Source: Pontixanthobacter aestiaquae
GTDB taxonomy: Bacteria > Pseudomonadota > Alphaproteobacteria > Sphingomonadales > Sphingomonadaceae
Direction: 5' to 3'
Length of the DNA: 64,000 bases
Assembly (NCBI RefSeq): GCF_009827455.1
Contig: NZ_WTYZ01000001.1
Coordinates: 1,869,001 to 1,933,000, forward strand
Part shown: positions 8,076 to 17,987 of the stretch, in pieces
Position numbering within the stretch: the first letter of the stretch is position 1
Layout: each line of letters starts with the position of its first letter
Notes under the pieces: model-generated
The model's database searches: none
What the model was told of the DNA's origin: nothing
Seen by the model: the letters and a program-made list of their open reading frames with translations, nothing else
Program-made: the position numbers and the translations under genes

Positions 8076-9752
8076 GTGACGAAATATTCAAATCTGATCT
8101 TTGCTTTGCTGATCGCGATAGCGCTCGCGATCTTTGCAACCACACCGCCTGAGCCGGTTGGTGCCGATGCACCACCGCAAGAGTTTTCTGCAGCGCGCGC
8201 GATGGAGGATATCCGTGTCATCGCGGCGGAGCCTCACCCGACGGGCAGCGAAGCCAATGCCAAAGTGCGTGAGTATTTGATTGCGCGGCTTGAGGCGATG
8301 GGATTGGAAATCACAACCACCACCGGCCCGATCAGCGAGCGCGCGGCGAACCGGCTATCCAGTTGGCTCCAAGGCGATACCGCCAATGTTCAATTTACCA
8401 ATGTAATCGGCGTTTTGCCGGGAACGGATCGCGATGCAGAATCGGTGCTGCTGATGGCGCATTACGATAGTGTGGGCGGTTCGGCAGGTGCGTCCGATGA
8501 CGCGTCAGGCGTCGGCTCAATTCTCGAAACCGTGCGTGCGATCCAATCACGGGGGCAGACAAACCGCGATATCGTGCTATTTTTCACCGATGCCGAGGAG
8601 ATCGGCTTGGTTGGCGCGCGGCAATTCTTTGCCTTCAATCCATTGGCAGATAGCGTCGGCGCGGTGATCAATTTGGAAGCGCGTGGCGGCGGCGGACGAA
8701 CCACTTTGTTCCAAACCTCTTCACAGAATGGTGGCGCCGCGCAGTTTTACGCCGACTCCGTGGCGAGGCCTGCGGGGTCTTCGCTGGCGACTTTTGTCTA
8801 TGAAGCCTTGCCAAATGATACCGATCTGACCCCAGCGTTGGAGCGCGATTACATCGCTTATAATTTCGGATTTATTGGCAGGCCCGGCCTGTACCATTCT
8901 CCCGACGCGACCCCCGAGCGGCTCGACCAGGGTTCGGTGCAAGATATGGGCGCGCAAACGCTTGACCTGACGAGCGCTTTGGCAAATGCGGATGCGTTGC
9001 CGGAGAAGTCGGAAAACCGGACCTTCTTCGACGTCTTCGGTCTGTTTGTGATGTCCTACGGAACTGCAATCGGGTGGGCACTGCTGGCGATTGCTGCGAT
9101 CCTCCAGATATTCTGCTTGCAATACAACCCGGTCGAGAAGGGGTGGCTCCGAAACCTCGGCGCTTCGGCAGTGGTTATTTTAGGTGGTGGAGCACTGCTG
9201 TTCGGATTGAATGAGCTGTCCGGCGCGGGTCCGGGAGAACTGGTCTATTATGATCGGCTCGCCGCCATCCCGATGCTCGAAATCCAGGCGCTGCTGACCT
9301 GCATTGCAGTGTTGGCCGCGTCTGCGCCCTTATGGGCTGGCAGAACAGGTAGCCTCGTCGGCCTGTTGGCAGCGATTGGGTTGCAATTGTACGCGCCGGT
9401 GACAAGTTTCCTGGTTGTCTGGCCATTGTTGCTCAGCGGCGTGGCCGGTGTTTTGGCGCACCGACTATCCGGCATCTGGTCATCGGCAGCCAAAGTGGTT
9501 CCAGGTGCAATCGTGCTGGGGTTCCTGCTGCAATACGGACATCAACTGATGCAAGGCGTTGGACCCGATGCGCCCTATATCGTGGCGTTTCTGGCGGCTT
9601 TGATGCTGCCCGCGCTCGGGTTGCTTGTTCCGTCAGCTGAGCGGAGAGTTGTATTTCCGGTGGCTGCGGTGCTGCTGATATTGGCGACAGTAATCGCGCT
9701 ATGGGTCAGGCTGGACCCGATTGCCGATACGGTAGCGCTCTACGCGCAATAA
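8076..9752 (+). CDS. M28 family metallopeptidase with C-terminal membrane domain
   Basis: A 558-residue protein starting at a GTG preceded by GAGG. An N-terminal membrane anchor or signal (LIFALLIAIALAIFATTP) is followed by a zinc aminopeptidase domain. MAHYDSVGGSAGASDDASGV provides a zinc histidine and the bridging aspartate, FFTDAEEIGLVGARQF the catalytic glutamate pair, and YHSPDATPERLDQGSVQDMG the last zinc histidine. Residues from about 325 to the end form about eight hydrophobic helices. This matches M28 peptidases with a multi-pass C-terminal half and an extracytoplasmic peptidase domain. It is divergent from rpiB; the substrate is unknown. Confidence 0.88.
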   Translation: MTKYSNLIFALLIAIALAIFATTPPEPVGADAPPQEFSAARAMEDIRVIAAEPHPTGSEANAKVREYLIARLEAMGLEITTTTGPISERAANRLSSWLQGDTANVQFTNVIGVLPGTDRDAESVLLMAHYDSVGGSAGASDDASGVGSILETVRAIQSRGQTNRDIVLFFTDAEEIGLVGARQFFAFNPLADSVGAVINLEARGGGGRTTLFQTSSQNGGAAQFYADSVARPAGSSLATFVYEALPNDTDLTPALERDYIAYNFGFIGRPGLYHSPDATPERLDQGSVQDMGAQTLDLTSALANADALPEKSENRTFFDVFGLFVMSYGTAIGWALLAIAAILQIFCLQYNPVEKGWLRNLGASAVVILGGGALLFGLNELSGAGPGELVYYDRLAAIPMLEIQALLTCIAVLAASAPLWAGRTGSLVGLLAAIGLQLYAPVTSFLVVWPLLLSGVAGVLAHRLSGIWSSAAKVVPGAIVLGFLLQYGHQLMQGVGPDAPYIVAFLAALMLPALGLLVPSAERRVVFPVAAVLLILATVIALWVRLDPIADTVALYAQ

Positions 9753-9764
9753 TGTGCTGACCGG

Positions 9765-10376
9765 TTAGCTTTCTGTAGAGTCGCTCGCGGCTTCTTGTTC
9801 TTCCAAATAGGTGAACAAGTCGTCCATCAGAGCTTCCTGATATGTCGGAATCTTTGCGGCAACTTCGTTCATATATATCTGATTGGCTGTTGCGAAGTTC
9901 TGCTCAGCGATGACGGCCGGGCTAAGCTGGAAAAATTTGGCTCCTGTCGGCGTCGATACAAATGCAAGGATTTCTTCTAATTCTGCAGTCGAAAAAATAT
10001 TGGCATATGAATGTGCCCAAGCTTCCATCAAATCAGGAATATGCGTCGAAATCGTGCCCTTTAGATCGGTGATCATTAGGTCTACATGACGCTCAATAAT
10101 TGCCTCCGCACCGGGGTCATCAACACGTCTTCCTTGGGCAATGCGCATTTGCGCAATCATCTGGTCCACGACGGCAAAGAAAGTGGCCTCACGAACGTCT
10201 TTCGGCATTCCAAGATCAATGATCTGCCGGGCAATGGCTACTCTCTCAGGCTCTCCATTGAACGGGATTTCCGGCGCTTCGAGCGGAGCAGGTGGCAGAG
10301 AAAGTGTTTGTGCGGAAGCTGGCGACGAGACGGCTGCGACCGCCACAAGCCCCGCAAAAAGATATTTACCGATCAC
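9765..10376 (-). CDS. DUF2059 domain periplasmic protein
   Basis: A 203-residue protein with a signal peptide ([22 protein letters not shown], cleaved after SA). The helical domain resembles DUF2059: [24 protein letters not shown] text at about 125-145 reads [20 protein letters not shown], then [13 protein letters not shown]. The start overlaps the rpoD stop by 4 nt, so it is translated as the last gene of the dnaG-rpoD run. Function unknown. It is convergent with the M28 peptidase gene. Confidence 0.8.
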   Translation of the reverse strand: MIGKYLFAGLVAVAAVSSPASAQTLSLPPAPLEAPEIPFNGEPERVAIARQIIDLGMPKDVREATFFAVVDQMIAQMRIAQGRRVDDPGAEAIIERHVDLMITDLKGTISTHIPDLMEAWAHSYANIFSTAELEEILAFVSTPTGAKFFQLSPAVIAEQNFATANQIYMNEVAAKIPTYQEALMDDLFTYLEEQEAASDSTES

Positions 10377-12379
10377 TGATCCAGGAAACTCCGCATCTTC
10401 CGCGACCGGCTTGGATGCTTCAGCTTGCGGAGGGCCTTTGCCTCGATCTGACGGATACGTTCGCGGGTCACAGAGAACTGTTGGCCGACCTCTTCCAGCG
10501 TGTGATCGGTGTTCATACCGATACCGAAGCGCATGCGTAGAACGCGCTCTTCACGCGGGGTGAGGCTGGCGAGAACGCGGGTCACGGTTTCTTTCAGGTT
10601 GGCCTGAATGGCCGCGTCCACAGGGATGATCGCGTTCTTGTCTTCGATGAAGTCGCCAAGGTGCGAATCTTCCTCGTCACCGATTGGTGTTTCGAGGCTG
10701 ATCGGTTCTTTGGCGATTTTCATCACCTTGCGGACCTTCTCAAGCGGCATCGACAGACGCTCTGCCATTTCCTCAGGCGTGGGCTCGCGGCCTTGCTCAT
10801 GCAGGAACTGGCGGCTTGTGCGGACCAGCTTGTTAATCGTCTCGATCATATGGACCGGGATGCGGATGGTCCGCGCCTGGTCGGCGATCGAGCGCGTGAT
10901 CGCCTGACGGATCCACCACGTCGCATAGGTGCTGAATTTATAACCGCGGCGATATTCGAATTTGTCCACCGCCTTCATCAGGCCGATGTTACCTTCTTGA
11001 ATAAGATCAAGGAATTGTAGGCCGCGGTTGGTATATTTCTTGGCGATAGAGATCACGAGTCGAAGGTTCGCTTCGACCATTTCTTTCTTCGCGATGCGTG
11101 CCTCGCGCTCGCCTTTCTGCACCATGTTTACGATGCGGCGGAACTCGGGCAGTGACATACCGGTTTGGCTGGCGATATCGGCGATCTCGGCACGGATGCG
11201 GTCAATCGCATCCTCTTCCTTCTCGGCGAAGGCAGCCCATTTCTTGTCCTTCTTGACCCGGTCGGCCATCCAGTTGTCGTCCAGCTCTTTGCCGATATAG
11301 GCTTCGAGGAAGTCGATCCGTTTGACCTTATGACGCTCGGCAAGGCGCAGCATCTGGCCGCCAAGTGCGGTCAGGCGGCGGTTGAAGGCGTAGAGATTGT
11401 CGACCAGAAATTCGATTTTGGTCGCGTGGAACTGCACGCTTTCGACCTGCGCAGTGAGGTCTTCGCGCATTTTCTCGTACTTCTTCTCTTTCGCAGCGGG
11501 GAAATCCTGCCCCGAACCGAGGGTCGCCACACGATCCGCCTGCATCTTCTCGAACTTTTTGAACATGCTGGTGATGCGCGCAAAAGTCTCGAGAGCTTCG
11601 GGCTTAAGAGTGGCTTCCATCTGGGCGAGGGAGAGGGTGTTGTCCTCTTCCTCTTCGTCGTCCTTCTTGGATGAACCTTCTTCGCTGTCTTCATCCTCAT
11701 CCGAATCATCGTCGGAATCGTCATCATCGTCGCGAATATCTACACCGGCCGTTTCTTCCGATATCTCGCCGTCATCGTCCTCGTTCTCCTCTTCCATCTT
11801 GTCGACGGGAGGTTCCTTTGACAGCATCGCGTCAAGGTCGAGGATTTCGCGAAGCTGCATCTCTTCATTGTTGAGCGCTTCGGACCAGTGAATAATCGCG
11901 TGGAATGTAATGGGGCTTTCGCACAGACCGATAATCATCGTGTCGCGGCCAGCTTCGATCCGTTTGGCAATCGCGATTTCGCCTTCGCGGCTGAGGAGTT
12001 CAACCGCACCCATTTCGCGCAGATACATCCGCACCGGATCATCGGTGCGATCACCGGTGGCGACTTTCTTGACCGGCGCAGCAGGCTTCTTCGGTTCTTT
12101 GCCGTCCTTGCCAACGCTCATTTCTTCGACTTCGGCTGCCTCGGCCTTTTCGGCTTCGGCTTCTTCGTCATTCTCGACGATATTCACGCCCATTTCCGAC
12201 AGAGCGGTTTGCACGTCTTCGATCTGGTCCGACGTCATGTCACCGGGCAGGGCGGCATTCATCTCGTCATACGTGACATAGCCCTTCTTTTTCGCCTTGG
12301 TGATCAGCTTCTTCACTGACGACTCTTTGAGGTCGATCAGCGGTGCGTCTTCTTTGTCAGCTTTAGCTTTGGAGGCCAT
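10373..12379 (-). CDS. rpoD: RNA polymerase primary sigma factor (sigma-70)
   Basis: A 668-residue protein with all parts of a primary sigma. Region 1.1 is at the N-terminus ([20 protein letters not shown]). Region 1.2 contains [21 protein letters not shown] long acidic Asp/Glu/Ser non-conserved region spans about residues 195-250. Region 2 is [20 protein letters not shown] through [17 protein letters not shown], and region 4 is [16 protein letters not shown] with the [17 protein letters not shown]. It recognises housekeeping promoters. It starts 9 nt after dnaG ends. Confidence 0.98.
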   Translation of the reverse strand: MASKAKADKEDAPLIDLKESSVKKLITKAKKKGYVTYDEMNAALPGDMTSDQIEDVQTALSEMGVNIVENDEEAEAEKAEAAEVEEMSVGKDGKEPKKPAAPVKKVATGDRTDDPVRMYLREMGAVELLSREGEIAIAKRIEAGRDTMIIGLCESPITFHAIIHWSEALNNEEMQLREILDLDAMLSKEPPVDKMEEENEDDDGEISEETAGVDIRDDDDDSDDDSDEDEDSEEGSSKKDDEEEEDNTLSLAQMEATLKPEALETFARITSMFKKFEKMQADRVATLGSGQDFPAAKEKKYEKMREDLTAQVESVQFHATKIEFLVDNLYAFNRRLTALGGQMLRLAERHKVKRIDFLEAYIGKELDDNWMADRVKKDKKWAAFAEKEEDAIDRIRAEIADIASQTGMSLPEFRRIVNMVQKGEREARIAKKEMVEANLRLVISIAKKYTNRGLQFLDLIQEGNIGLMKAVDKFEYRRGYKFSTYATWWIRQAITRSIADQARTIRIPVHMIETINKLVRTSRQFLHEQGREPTPEEMAERLSMPLEKVRKVMKIAKEPISLETPIGDEEDSHLGDFIEDKNAIIPVDAAIQANLKETVTRVLASLTPREERVLRMRFGIGMNTDHTLEEVGQQFSVTRERIRQIEAKALRKLKHPSRSRKMRSFLDQ

Positions 12380-12388
12380 AAAACTTTA

Positions 12389-14284
12389 TCAGTCCGTTTC
12401 TATGTCGTCTTGGCTGTCGGTTTGAGCAGTTTGACGATCTGAATCACTTTGGGCCGCTTTCGCAGCCCTTTCGCTTACCATTTGCCCGAGTCGCTGCTCA
12501 AATTCCAGCTTTCGTTTGAGCAAGCGTTGCTGCTCTGTGAAAGCACCTTCCGGATCGGTTTCAAAACGCGCTGTGGCAGCTGCCAACGCAGCTTCCAAAG
12601 CGGGCCTTTCGACCAGCAGTGACACGGCTTCGGCAAGATCGTCGCAGGCAGCTTTCGGATCGGTTCCTTCACGAAGGAAGGAGAAACGGGTTTCATCCGG
12701 CGCCTGACTTATGCCGTCTGGAATCAATATGGGAGATGTATCGCCGGGTTCAAGCACCTCGGCAGCTTCTATCAACGAATCAATTGTGGGACCGACGCGG
12801 TTGTCGCTCGCGGCGAAACGTTCCAGCTGGTCCGCGTGACGCAAAATCTGGTCTGGATGGCGCGCCAGACCGGCGACCACAGCATTGGCGAGAATGTCTC
12901 GGCTGCCCCCGCTGGAACTGCGCTTCAGGCGTGCTGCGGCATCGGGTGAAAGGGTCGGGTTGGCCTGCTTGAAACCGCCGGGCTTCCATTCGCGTTTAAC
13001 CCAGGGCTTTTGCTCGCGCGGCGGATAGGCAAATGCCGAAAAGCGCTCAAGCAGCTCGCGCCGGTATAGCGAGCGGATGTCCGAATCCTGGATCGCATCC
13101 GTATGACCGAGCAACCGTGCTTTGAGGCCGGCCTTGTCTTCCGGCGTGGTGAGCGGATGCGCATCACGCTCGAATGTCCATAGTGTATCAAGCAAGGTTG
13201 CGGCGCCCTCCAGCACATCATCCATGGCCTTGCGGCCCTTCTGCCGGAGCAGATCGTCGGGATCGAGACCGCTTGGCAAGCGAACGATACGCAGCGAATG
13301 GGCAGGGCGCAGCATCGGCAGTGCGCGCTCGACCGCCCGCATAGCGGCCCGTTGACCGGCAGCATCACCATCGAAACAGAGCACCGGTGTTTCGACCATC
13401 CGCCACAGCATCTCAATCTGTGTCTCGGTCAGTGCGGTTCCCATCGGGGCAACGGCATCTTCGATGCCGGCTGCGGCGAGGGCGATCACATCCATATAGC
13501 CCTCGACCACAACCACACGATTGGTCTTGCGCGATGCCGGACCTGCGCGGTGCAGATTGTAGAGATTGCGCCCCTTATCGAATAGCGGCGTATCGGGCGA
13601 GTTCAGATATTTGGGTGCTTTGGTGTTCGTCTCCAAAATACGGCCACCAAAGGCGATCACCCTTCCGCGGGCGTCCTGAATGGGCAGCATGAGACGGGAT
13701 CGAAACCTGTCATAAGGGTCTTTATCATCGACCGCGATCCGCAACCCGCCTTCGATCAGCATCGGCTCTTCATATTCGGACAGCGCGGATTTCATCGCCT
13801 GCCTATCAGGCGGGGCATAGCCGAAGCCAAACCGCTCGATTGTATGCTGATCGAATCCGCGCCCCTTTAGATAGTCGCGCGCACCAGCGCCATCATTACC
13901 CTGCAGGTTCCGCACGAAATAATCCTGCGCCGACTGCATGACGTCATGCAGTCCCGCCCTCTGCTCGGCGCGAGCGGCCGATTGCGGATCGGCAGCGGGG
14001 ACTTCCATCCCGGCCTCTGCCGCTAATTCCTTCACCGCATCCATAAACGACATGCCGCGCTGATCGGTCATCCAGCTGATAACATCGCCATGCGCCTGAC
14101 AGCCGAAGCAATGGTAGAATGACTTCTGGTCATTGACCGTAAAGCTGGGCGATTTCTCGTCGTGGAACGGGCAACATGCCTTCCATTCATGGCCCGCCTT
14201 CTGCAACTTGACCGTGCGCATAATAACGCTCGAAAGCGTCACACGCGAACGGAGTTCATCCAACCATTGCGGGGAAAGCGCCAT
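12389..14284 (-). CDS. dnaG: DNA primase
   Basis: A 631-residue primase that lays RNA primers at the replication fork. The N-terminal zinc-binding domain has CCPFHDEKSPSFTVN and FYHCFGCQAHGDVI (CHC2 type, about residues 37-65). The TOPRIM catalytic core has VVVEGYMDVIAL and CFDGDAAGQRAAMRA (about residues 260-325). The C-terminal helicase-interaction part is variable and ends in an Asp/Gln/Thr-rich tail. It lies upstream of rpoD on the same strand, the conserved macromolecular-synthesis arrangement. Confidence 0.97.
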   Translation of the reverse strand: MALSPQWLDELRSRVTLSSVIMRTVKLQKAGHEWKACCPFHDEKSPSFTVNDQKSFYHCFGCQAHGDVISWMTDQRGMSFMDAVKELAAEAGMEVPAADPQSAARAEQRAGLHDVMQSAQDYFVRNLQGNDGAGARDYLKGRGFDQHTIERFGFGYAPPDRQAMKSALSEYEEPMLIEGGLRIAVDDKDPYDRFRSRLMLPIQDARGRVIAFGGRILETNTKAPKYLNSPDTPLFDKGRNLYNLHRAGPASRKTNRVVVVEGYMDVIALAAAGIEDAVAPMGTALTETQIEMLWRMVETPVLCFDGDAAGQRAAMRAVERALPMLRPAHSLRIVRLPSGLDPDDLLRQKGRKAMDDVLEGAATLLDTLWTFERDAHPLTTPEDKAGLKARLLGHTDAIQDSDIRSLYRRELLERFSAFAYPPREQKPWVKREWKPGGFKQANPTLSPDAAARLKRSSSGGSRDILANAVVAGLARHPDQILRHADQLERFAASDNRVGPTIDSLIEAAEVLEPGDTSPILIPDGISQAPDETRFSFLREGTDPKAACDDLAEAVSLLVERPALEAALAAATARFETDPEGAFTEQQRLLKRKLEFEQRLGQMVSERAAKAAQSDSDRQTAQTDSQDDIETD

Positions 14285-14336
14285 GCCCCATCATTGGGAC
14301 GGAGAGGGCGCGAAGACAAGCCTCGCGCCTCTATAT

Positions 14337-15086
14337 TTATCCGCTTTTGATACAGGCGTTGGGCACGCCCTCTTTGGCCGCAGGATACGGGCCGGAACCC
14401 TTTGCCTCGGTGTAATTCGCGTCGATCGCGTAAGCCGGTGCTGGCCCGGCAGGCGGCAGAGTGGATTGCCAATAGAATGTCAGCGGCTCAGCCTGCTCCC
14501 ACTGGTCACCGCCGCCGCCAGCTTCGACCGACCAGATCAGCGCTCCGTCTTTACAGGTCACAACGACGTCGGCTTTCGCGCCTACTGCTGCCAATGCCTC
14601 CCCTTTTGAGTAGCCGACAACGCCGGTAAAGCCATGTGCGGGACGTAGCATCTTGAATGCGGAAGCGCGTTCGATATCCGACGAATCATTGCCGTCCCCG
14701 CTTCCGGAGTCTGGATCATTGTCCTCGCCGGGATATACCACATGTACATATGTGAAAATCGTTCCTTCGGGCGCGGTTTTCGGGTCACATGGATCCATAC
14801 CGTCCGGGCAAGCAACGTAAGACCGGATATCGGCGAAGCTACCCTCGGCCGTATCAAGCGTGCCGGTGACTTCCGGCCCCTGCGGACCGACAATCTTTGC
14901 GCCGAGCGTCAAATCCATGAAGTCACCTGCGTCAAGTGCCGCTGCGATTGCAGCCGCTTCGCCGTCGGTTTGTGCCACGGGCTCCATATCGGCCTTGTCC
15001 ATATCGGGCTCGGCCGAACAGGCACCAAGAGAAATGACGGCGGCGGTTGCCAACAGTGGCCGAAGCAAATTGGGATAAAAAGTCAT
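14337..15086 (-). CDS. Putative lipoprotein of unknown function
   Basis: A 249-residue protein. The N-terminal hydrophobic segment ends in a lipobox (ISLGAC, cysteine at about residue 23), so a lipid-anchored envelope protein is expected. The mature part has six further cysteines (ACPDGMDPC, TCKDG, NACIKSG) and an acidic Asp/Ser/Gly stretch (about residues 122-138). The start overlaps the yqeY stop (ATGA), so it is the second gene of the yqeY-dnaG-rpoD run. I do not recognise the family. Confidence 0.7.
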   Translation of the reverse strand: MTFYPNLLRPLLATAAVISLGACSAEPDMDKADMEPVAQTDGEAAAIAAALDAGDFMDLTLGAKIVGPQGPEVTGTLDTAEGSFADIRSYVACPDGMDPCDPKTAPEGTIFTYVHVVYPGEDNDPDSGSGDGNDSSDIERASAFKMLRPAHGFTGVVGYSKGEALAAVGAKADVVVTCKDGALIWSVEAGGGGDQWEQAEPLTFYWQSTLPPAGPAPAYAIDANYTEAKGSGPYPAAKEGVPNACIKSG

Positions 15087-15541
15087 GTCAGGCTCTCTTT
15101 CACTAGTGAACTGGCTTTGCTCATATCCAGCTCAGCGCCGTGGCGCGCCTTTAGTTCCCCCATAACTTTACCCATATCCTTAATGGATTCAGCGCCTTGC
15201 TCGGCTTTGATTGCCTCGATCGCGGCGCGCATTTCGTCTTCGCTCATCTGGTTGGGGAGAAATTCCTCGATAACAGTCAGTTCGGATTGCTCCTTCGCCG
15301 CCAGTTCATCGCGGCCACCGTCAACATACATGGTTATCGATTCTTTTCGTTGCTTGGCCATTTTCAGCAACACATCGGTCACCATCGCCTCGTCATCCAC
15401 TTCCTTGCTGGATGTCCGCAACTCGATATCGCGATCTTTGATCTTGGCGCCGATCAGGCGGAGCGTGGCAGTCCGCTCTTTATCGCCTGCTTTCATGGAA
15501 GCGATAGTTTCGGCTTTGATGGTCTCGCGCAGCATAATCAT
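15083..15541 (-). CDS. GatB/YqeY domain protein
   Basis: A 152-residue helical protein: LRETIKAETIASMKAGDKER (N-terminal helical bundle), TLRLIGAKIKDRDIELR, and EEFLPNQMSEDEMRAAIEAI with MGKVMGELKARHG at the C-terminus. It resembles the tail domain of GatB and the stand-alone YqeY proteins, thought to interact with tRNA or amidotransferases; no catalytic role is established. ATG 15541 has AGGA 5 nt upstream; ATG 15535 is possible but its spacing is longer. It is first in the run leading to dnaG and rpoD and divergent from carA. Confidence 0.88.
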   Translation of the reverse strand: MIMLRETIKAETIASMKAGDKERTATLRLIGAKIKDRDIELRTSSKEVDDEAMVTDVLLKMAKQRKESITMYVDGGRDELAAKEQSELTVIEEFLPNQMSEDEMRAAIEAIKAEQGAESIKDMGKVMGELKARHGAELDMSKASSLVKESLT

Positions 15542-15700
15542 GTGTTCCTGTCGGTAATTTTTCAAAATCGTGGGTAAACTGGTGATGCATTCGTAATAAC
15601 GCAATTTTCCGGCACTGGACAGGTTGACGGGAACCCGGCCCGCCACTAGCCACCATCCCTTAGCAACATCGCCGTAAAACTGATCTCGGAGCGCCTCACA

Positions 15701-16882
15701 ATGGCCGACGCCGCCTCAACGCCTGCGCAACCCAAAGACGCAACGGGCGTTTTGGTATTGGCGGACGGAACCGTAATGTGGGGCAGGGGCTTCGGTGCCA
15801 ATGGTGATGCGGTGGGCGAAGTGTGCTTCAACACCAGCATGACCGGCTATCAGGAAGTGATGACCGACCCGTCATACGCCGCGCAGATTGTCACCTTTAC
15901 CTTCCCGCATATCGGCAATGTCGGCGCCAACGGCGAAGATATCGAAGGCAAAGTCGAAAGCGCAGTTGGCTGCGTTGTTCGCGAAGATGTGACGATGGCG
16001 GCGAATTTCCGTTCGGAGCAGACCTTCACCGATTGGATGGCAGCCAACAATAAGATCGGCATTTCGGGAATCGATACCCGCGCATTGACGCGCCGCATTC
16101 GCCAATCGGGCGCGCCTAACGCAGTGATCGCCCACTCGGCTGAAGGTCAATTCGACATTCCCGCTTTGCTGAAACGCGCGCAGGAATGGGCGGGTCTCGA
16201 GGGTATGGACCTCGCCCAGCGCGTGACGCGGGGGAACCAAGAGAATTGGGAAGGCGGTTATTGGACGCTTGAAGCTGGCTATGGTCGCGCCGCCCGCGAT
16301 GCAACACCCCACGTCGTCGCGATAGATTACGGCGCGAAGGACAATATCTTCCGCAATCTGGTGAAGGCTGGCGCGAAAGTGACCGTGGTTCCGGCGAAAA
16401 CGTCATTCGACGATATAATGGCGCTGAAGCCTGACGCTGTGTTCCTGTCCAACGGACCGGGCGATCCGGCGGCGACGGGGGCCTATGCGGTGCCAGTGAT
16501 CAAGGCGTTGCTCGACAAGGATGTGCCGCTATTTGGCATTTGCCTCGGCCACCAGATGCTCGCACTGGCGGCGGGCGCAAAGACCACAAAAATGCACCAG
16601 GGCCACCGCGGCGCGAACCATCCCGTTCAGCGGGTCGGGGAAGGGTGGGGCGAAACCACCGGTCTGGTCGAAATCACCAGCATGAACCACGGCTTCGCCG
16701 TCGATGGCGACACTCTGCCTGACGGCGTCGAGGAAACGCATGTCAGCCTGTTCGACGGCTCAAACTGCGGCATCGCGGTGAAGGGCAAAAAGGCATTCGG
16801 TGTTCAATATCACCCTGAGGCCAGCCCCGGCCCGCAGGACAGCTTCTACCTGTTCGAGAAGTTTGTTGGAGGCTTGGGGTGA
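15701..16882 (+). CDS. carA: Carbamoyl-phosphate synthase small subunit (glutaminase)
   Basis: A 393-residue protein that hydrolyses glutamine and passes ammonia to CarB for carbamoyl phosphate (arginine and pyrimidine synthesis). The N-terminal domain contains GEVCFNTSMTGYQEVMTDPS. The class I glutamine amidotransferase domain contains GICLGHQMLALAAG, with the nucleophilic cysteine at about residue 281, and VQYHPEASPGP with His371 and Glu373. The start MADAASTPAQPKDATG is a short variable extension. The stop overlaps the next gene by 4 nt (GTGA). Confidence 0.97.
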   Translation: MADAASTPAQPKDATGVLVLADGTVMWGRGFGANGDAVGEVCFNTSMTGYQEVMTDPSYAAQIVTFTFPHIGNVGANGEDIEGKVESAVGCVVREDVTMAANFRSEQTFTDWMAANNKIGISGIDTRALTRRIRQSGAPNAVIAHSAEGQFDIPALLKRAQEWAGLEGMDLAQRVTRGNQENWEGGYWTLEAGYGRAARDATPHVVAIDYGAKDNIFRNLVKAGAKVTVVPAKTSFDDIMALKPDAVFLSNGPGDPAATGAYAVPVIKALLDKDVPLFGICLGHQMLALAAGAKTTKMHQGHRGANHPVQRVGEGWGETTGLVEITSMNHGFAVDGDTLPDGVEETHVSLFDGSNCGIAVKGKKAFGVQYHPEASPGPQDSFYLFEKFVGGLG

Positions 16883-17475
16883 ACACAGTCCAAAAGGCCC
16901 GCAGAGACATTTTGATTGCTCTAGTCATAGAAGCTGAAAAGGGCAGCTCATCGGTTCCTGATGTTCTCGATATCGGCAGAGACTATCATTTGAAGTATGA
17001 GGATAACATTTTGAAATCTGCGGTAACACCTTGGTTGGATCGAGGTTACCTCATTAGCCAGCAAATGATGGATGGATCGGTCATAGCATCGATAAAACCA
17101 GCGAAATTTTCTGATGCTCTTTCTGATGTTTTGGACTTTCTGGACGCCACCTTTTTTAGAGTCGATTGGAAAAAGGAAGAGGTCATAACTGATGCGGATC
17201 AGTCAATTGAGATCCCATGCCGAGAAGGCTGGAAACTCTTTCATACCGAGAGACCCAAACCTAAACAGAGCAGCGATCAAGTTGGAAGGGACATGAACGT
17301 TAGTCCAGCGCAGCCGATAAACATCTCAAACACGTTCAGCCCGAATAATACCGTTGAAGTCGGCTCCGAAGGGAAAGCTCCCTCGAATGTGACTGCTTGG
17401 CTCAGCATAGTTGTTGCGTTGATTGTAGGTGCCGTCTCGATTCTAGTTGCACTTTGGATTGGCGGAAAAATTTAA
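16879..17475 (+). CDS. Unknown protein with C-terminal membrane anchor, inside the car operon
   Basis: A 198-residue protein starting at a GTG that overlaps the carA stop by 4 nt, so it is translationally coupled. The N-terminal 75 residues (ARRDILIALVIEAEKGSSS... through AVTPWLDRGYLIS) look like a small winged-helix-like domain. A polar Asn/Pro/Ser linker (about 130-172) precedes a single C-terminal helix (WLSIVVALIVGAVSILVALW). Codon use is AT-richer than in carA and carB, which suggests acquisition. Its stop codon runs straight into an ATG (TAATG) that begins a copy of the carB N-terminus. I do not recognise the family. Confidence 0.75.
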   Translation: MNTVQKARRDILIALVIEAEKGSSSVPDVLDIGRDYHLKYEDNILKSAVTPWLDRGYLISQQMMDGSVIASIKPAKFSDALSDVLDFLDATFFRVDWKKEEVITDADQSIEIPCREGWKLFHTERPKPKQSSDQVGRDMNVSPAQPINISNTFSPNNTVEVGSEGKAPSNVTAWLSIVVALIVGAVSILVALWIGGKI

Positions 17476-17510
17476 TGCCCAAACGTACTGAAATCTCCTC
17501 GATCCTCGTC
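17475..17510 (+). repeat. Duplicate of the first 12 codons of carB (left copy)
   Basis: These 36 bases read MPKRTEISSILV; the start of carB at 18047-18082 reads [12 protein letters not shown]. Six of 36 bases differ and all but one difference (Glu/Asp) are silent. Immediately after this copy the sequence switches to a palindromic repeat; immediately after the right copy carB continues normally. The frame from 17475 reads only about 27 codons before a stop. The two copies bracket the DUF559 cassette as a long diverged direct repeat. Confidence 0.85.
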
Positions 17511-17626
17511 AGCTCCCTTCCCCTTGGGGAAGGGTTGGGGATGGGGGTTCGGCGGTGATGGCTGGGCGCTGCGCTGAGGGTGGGGTACACCCATCCCCAA
17601 CCCCTTCCCTCAAGGGAAGGGGCTTG
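17511..17626. repeat. Paired-hairpin palindromic element (family 1), copy a
   Basis: The left hairpin is CCCTTCCCC/GGGGAAGGG (17515-17534), followed by a GGTTGGGGATGGGGGTT-like arm. After about 37 bases comes the inverted arm CACCCATCCCCAACC and the right hairpin CCCCTTCCC-TCAA-GGGAAGGGG (17601-17622). Bases 17588-17625 are identical over 38 nt to 49421-49458 in glyS. The architecture is two REP-like hairpins in opposite orientation. It ends one base before the stop codon of the DUF559 gene. Confidence 0.85.
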
Positions 17627-17980
17627 TTAGCGTTCGTTTCGGGCGAGGGTGATTTCTTCGATGATGCGTTCGAGGACGCCTTCGGTGTTTTCGAGGACGT
17701 CGTTGTTCCAGAAACGAATGACGCGGTAGCCATACACTTCGATCACTTCGGTTCGCGCAGCGTCGGTGATGCTTTCGGAATGCTGCCCGCCATCCAGCTC
17801 AATCACCAACTTCAGTCTCCGACAGGCAAAGTCGACAACATAATCACCAATCCGAAATTGCCGGGTGAACTTCGCGTATCCAAGCTGGCTGGCCCGCAAA
17901 TGCGACCACAGCAAGCGTTCTGCATCGGTCGCGTTGTTTCGCAGCTTTCGCGATATGCCGGTCAATCGCTTTTTCGTCAT
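17627..17980 (-). CDS. DUF559 domain protein, putative endonuclease (Vsr/restriction-like fold)
   Basis: A 117-residue protein from ATG 17980 (MTKKRLTGISRKLRNNATDA). The domain contains ERLLWSHLRASQLGYAKFTR, RIGDYVVDFACRRLKLVIEL, DGGQHSE, and YGYRVIRFWNNDVLEN. This is the DUF559 pattern of a PD-(D/E)XK-like core (D in VVDF, E-L-D-G in VIELDGGQH), related to very-short-patch repair endonucleases. It lies antisense to carAB, with a paired-hairpin repeat at its 3' end and another hairpin at its 5' end. In-frame GTG 17995 or TTG 18001 could also start it; these sit next to GGGAGAGGG supplied by the repeat. Nuclease activity is inferred, not shown. Confidence 0.85.
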   Translation of the reverse strand: MTKKRLTGISRKLRNNATDAERLLWSHLRASQLGYAKFTRQFRIGDYVVDFACRRLKLVIELDGGQHSESITDAARTEVIEVYGYRVIRFWNNDVLENTEGVLERIIEEITLARNER

Positions 17981-17987
17981 ACGCCGT

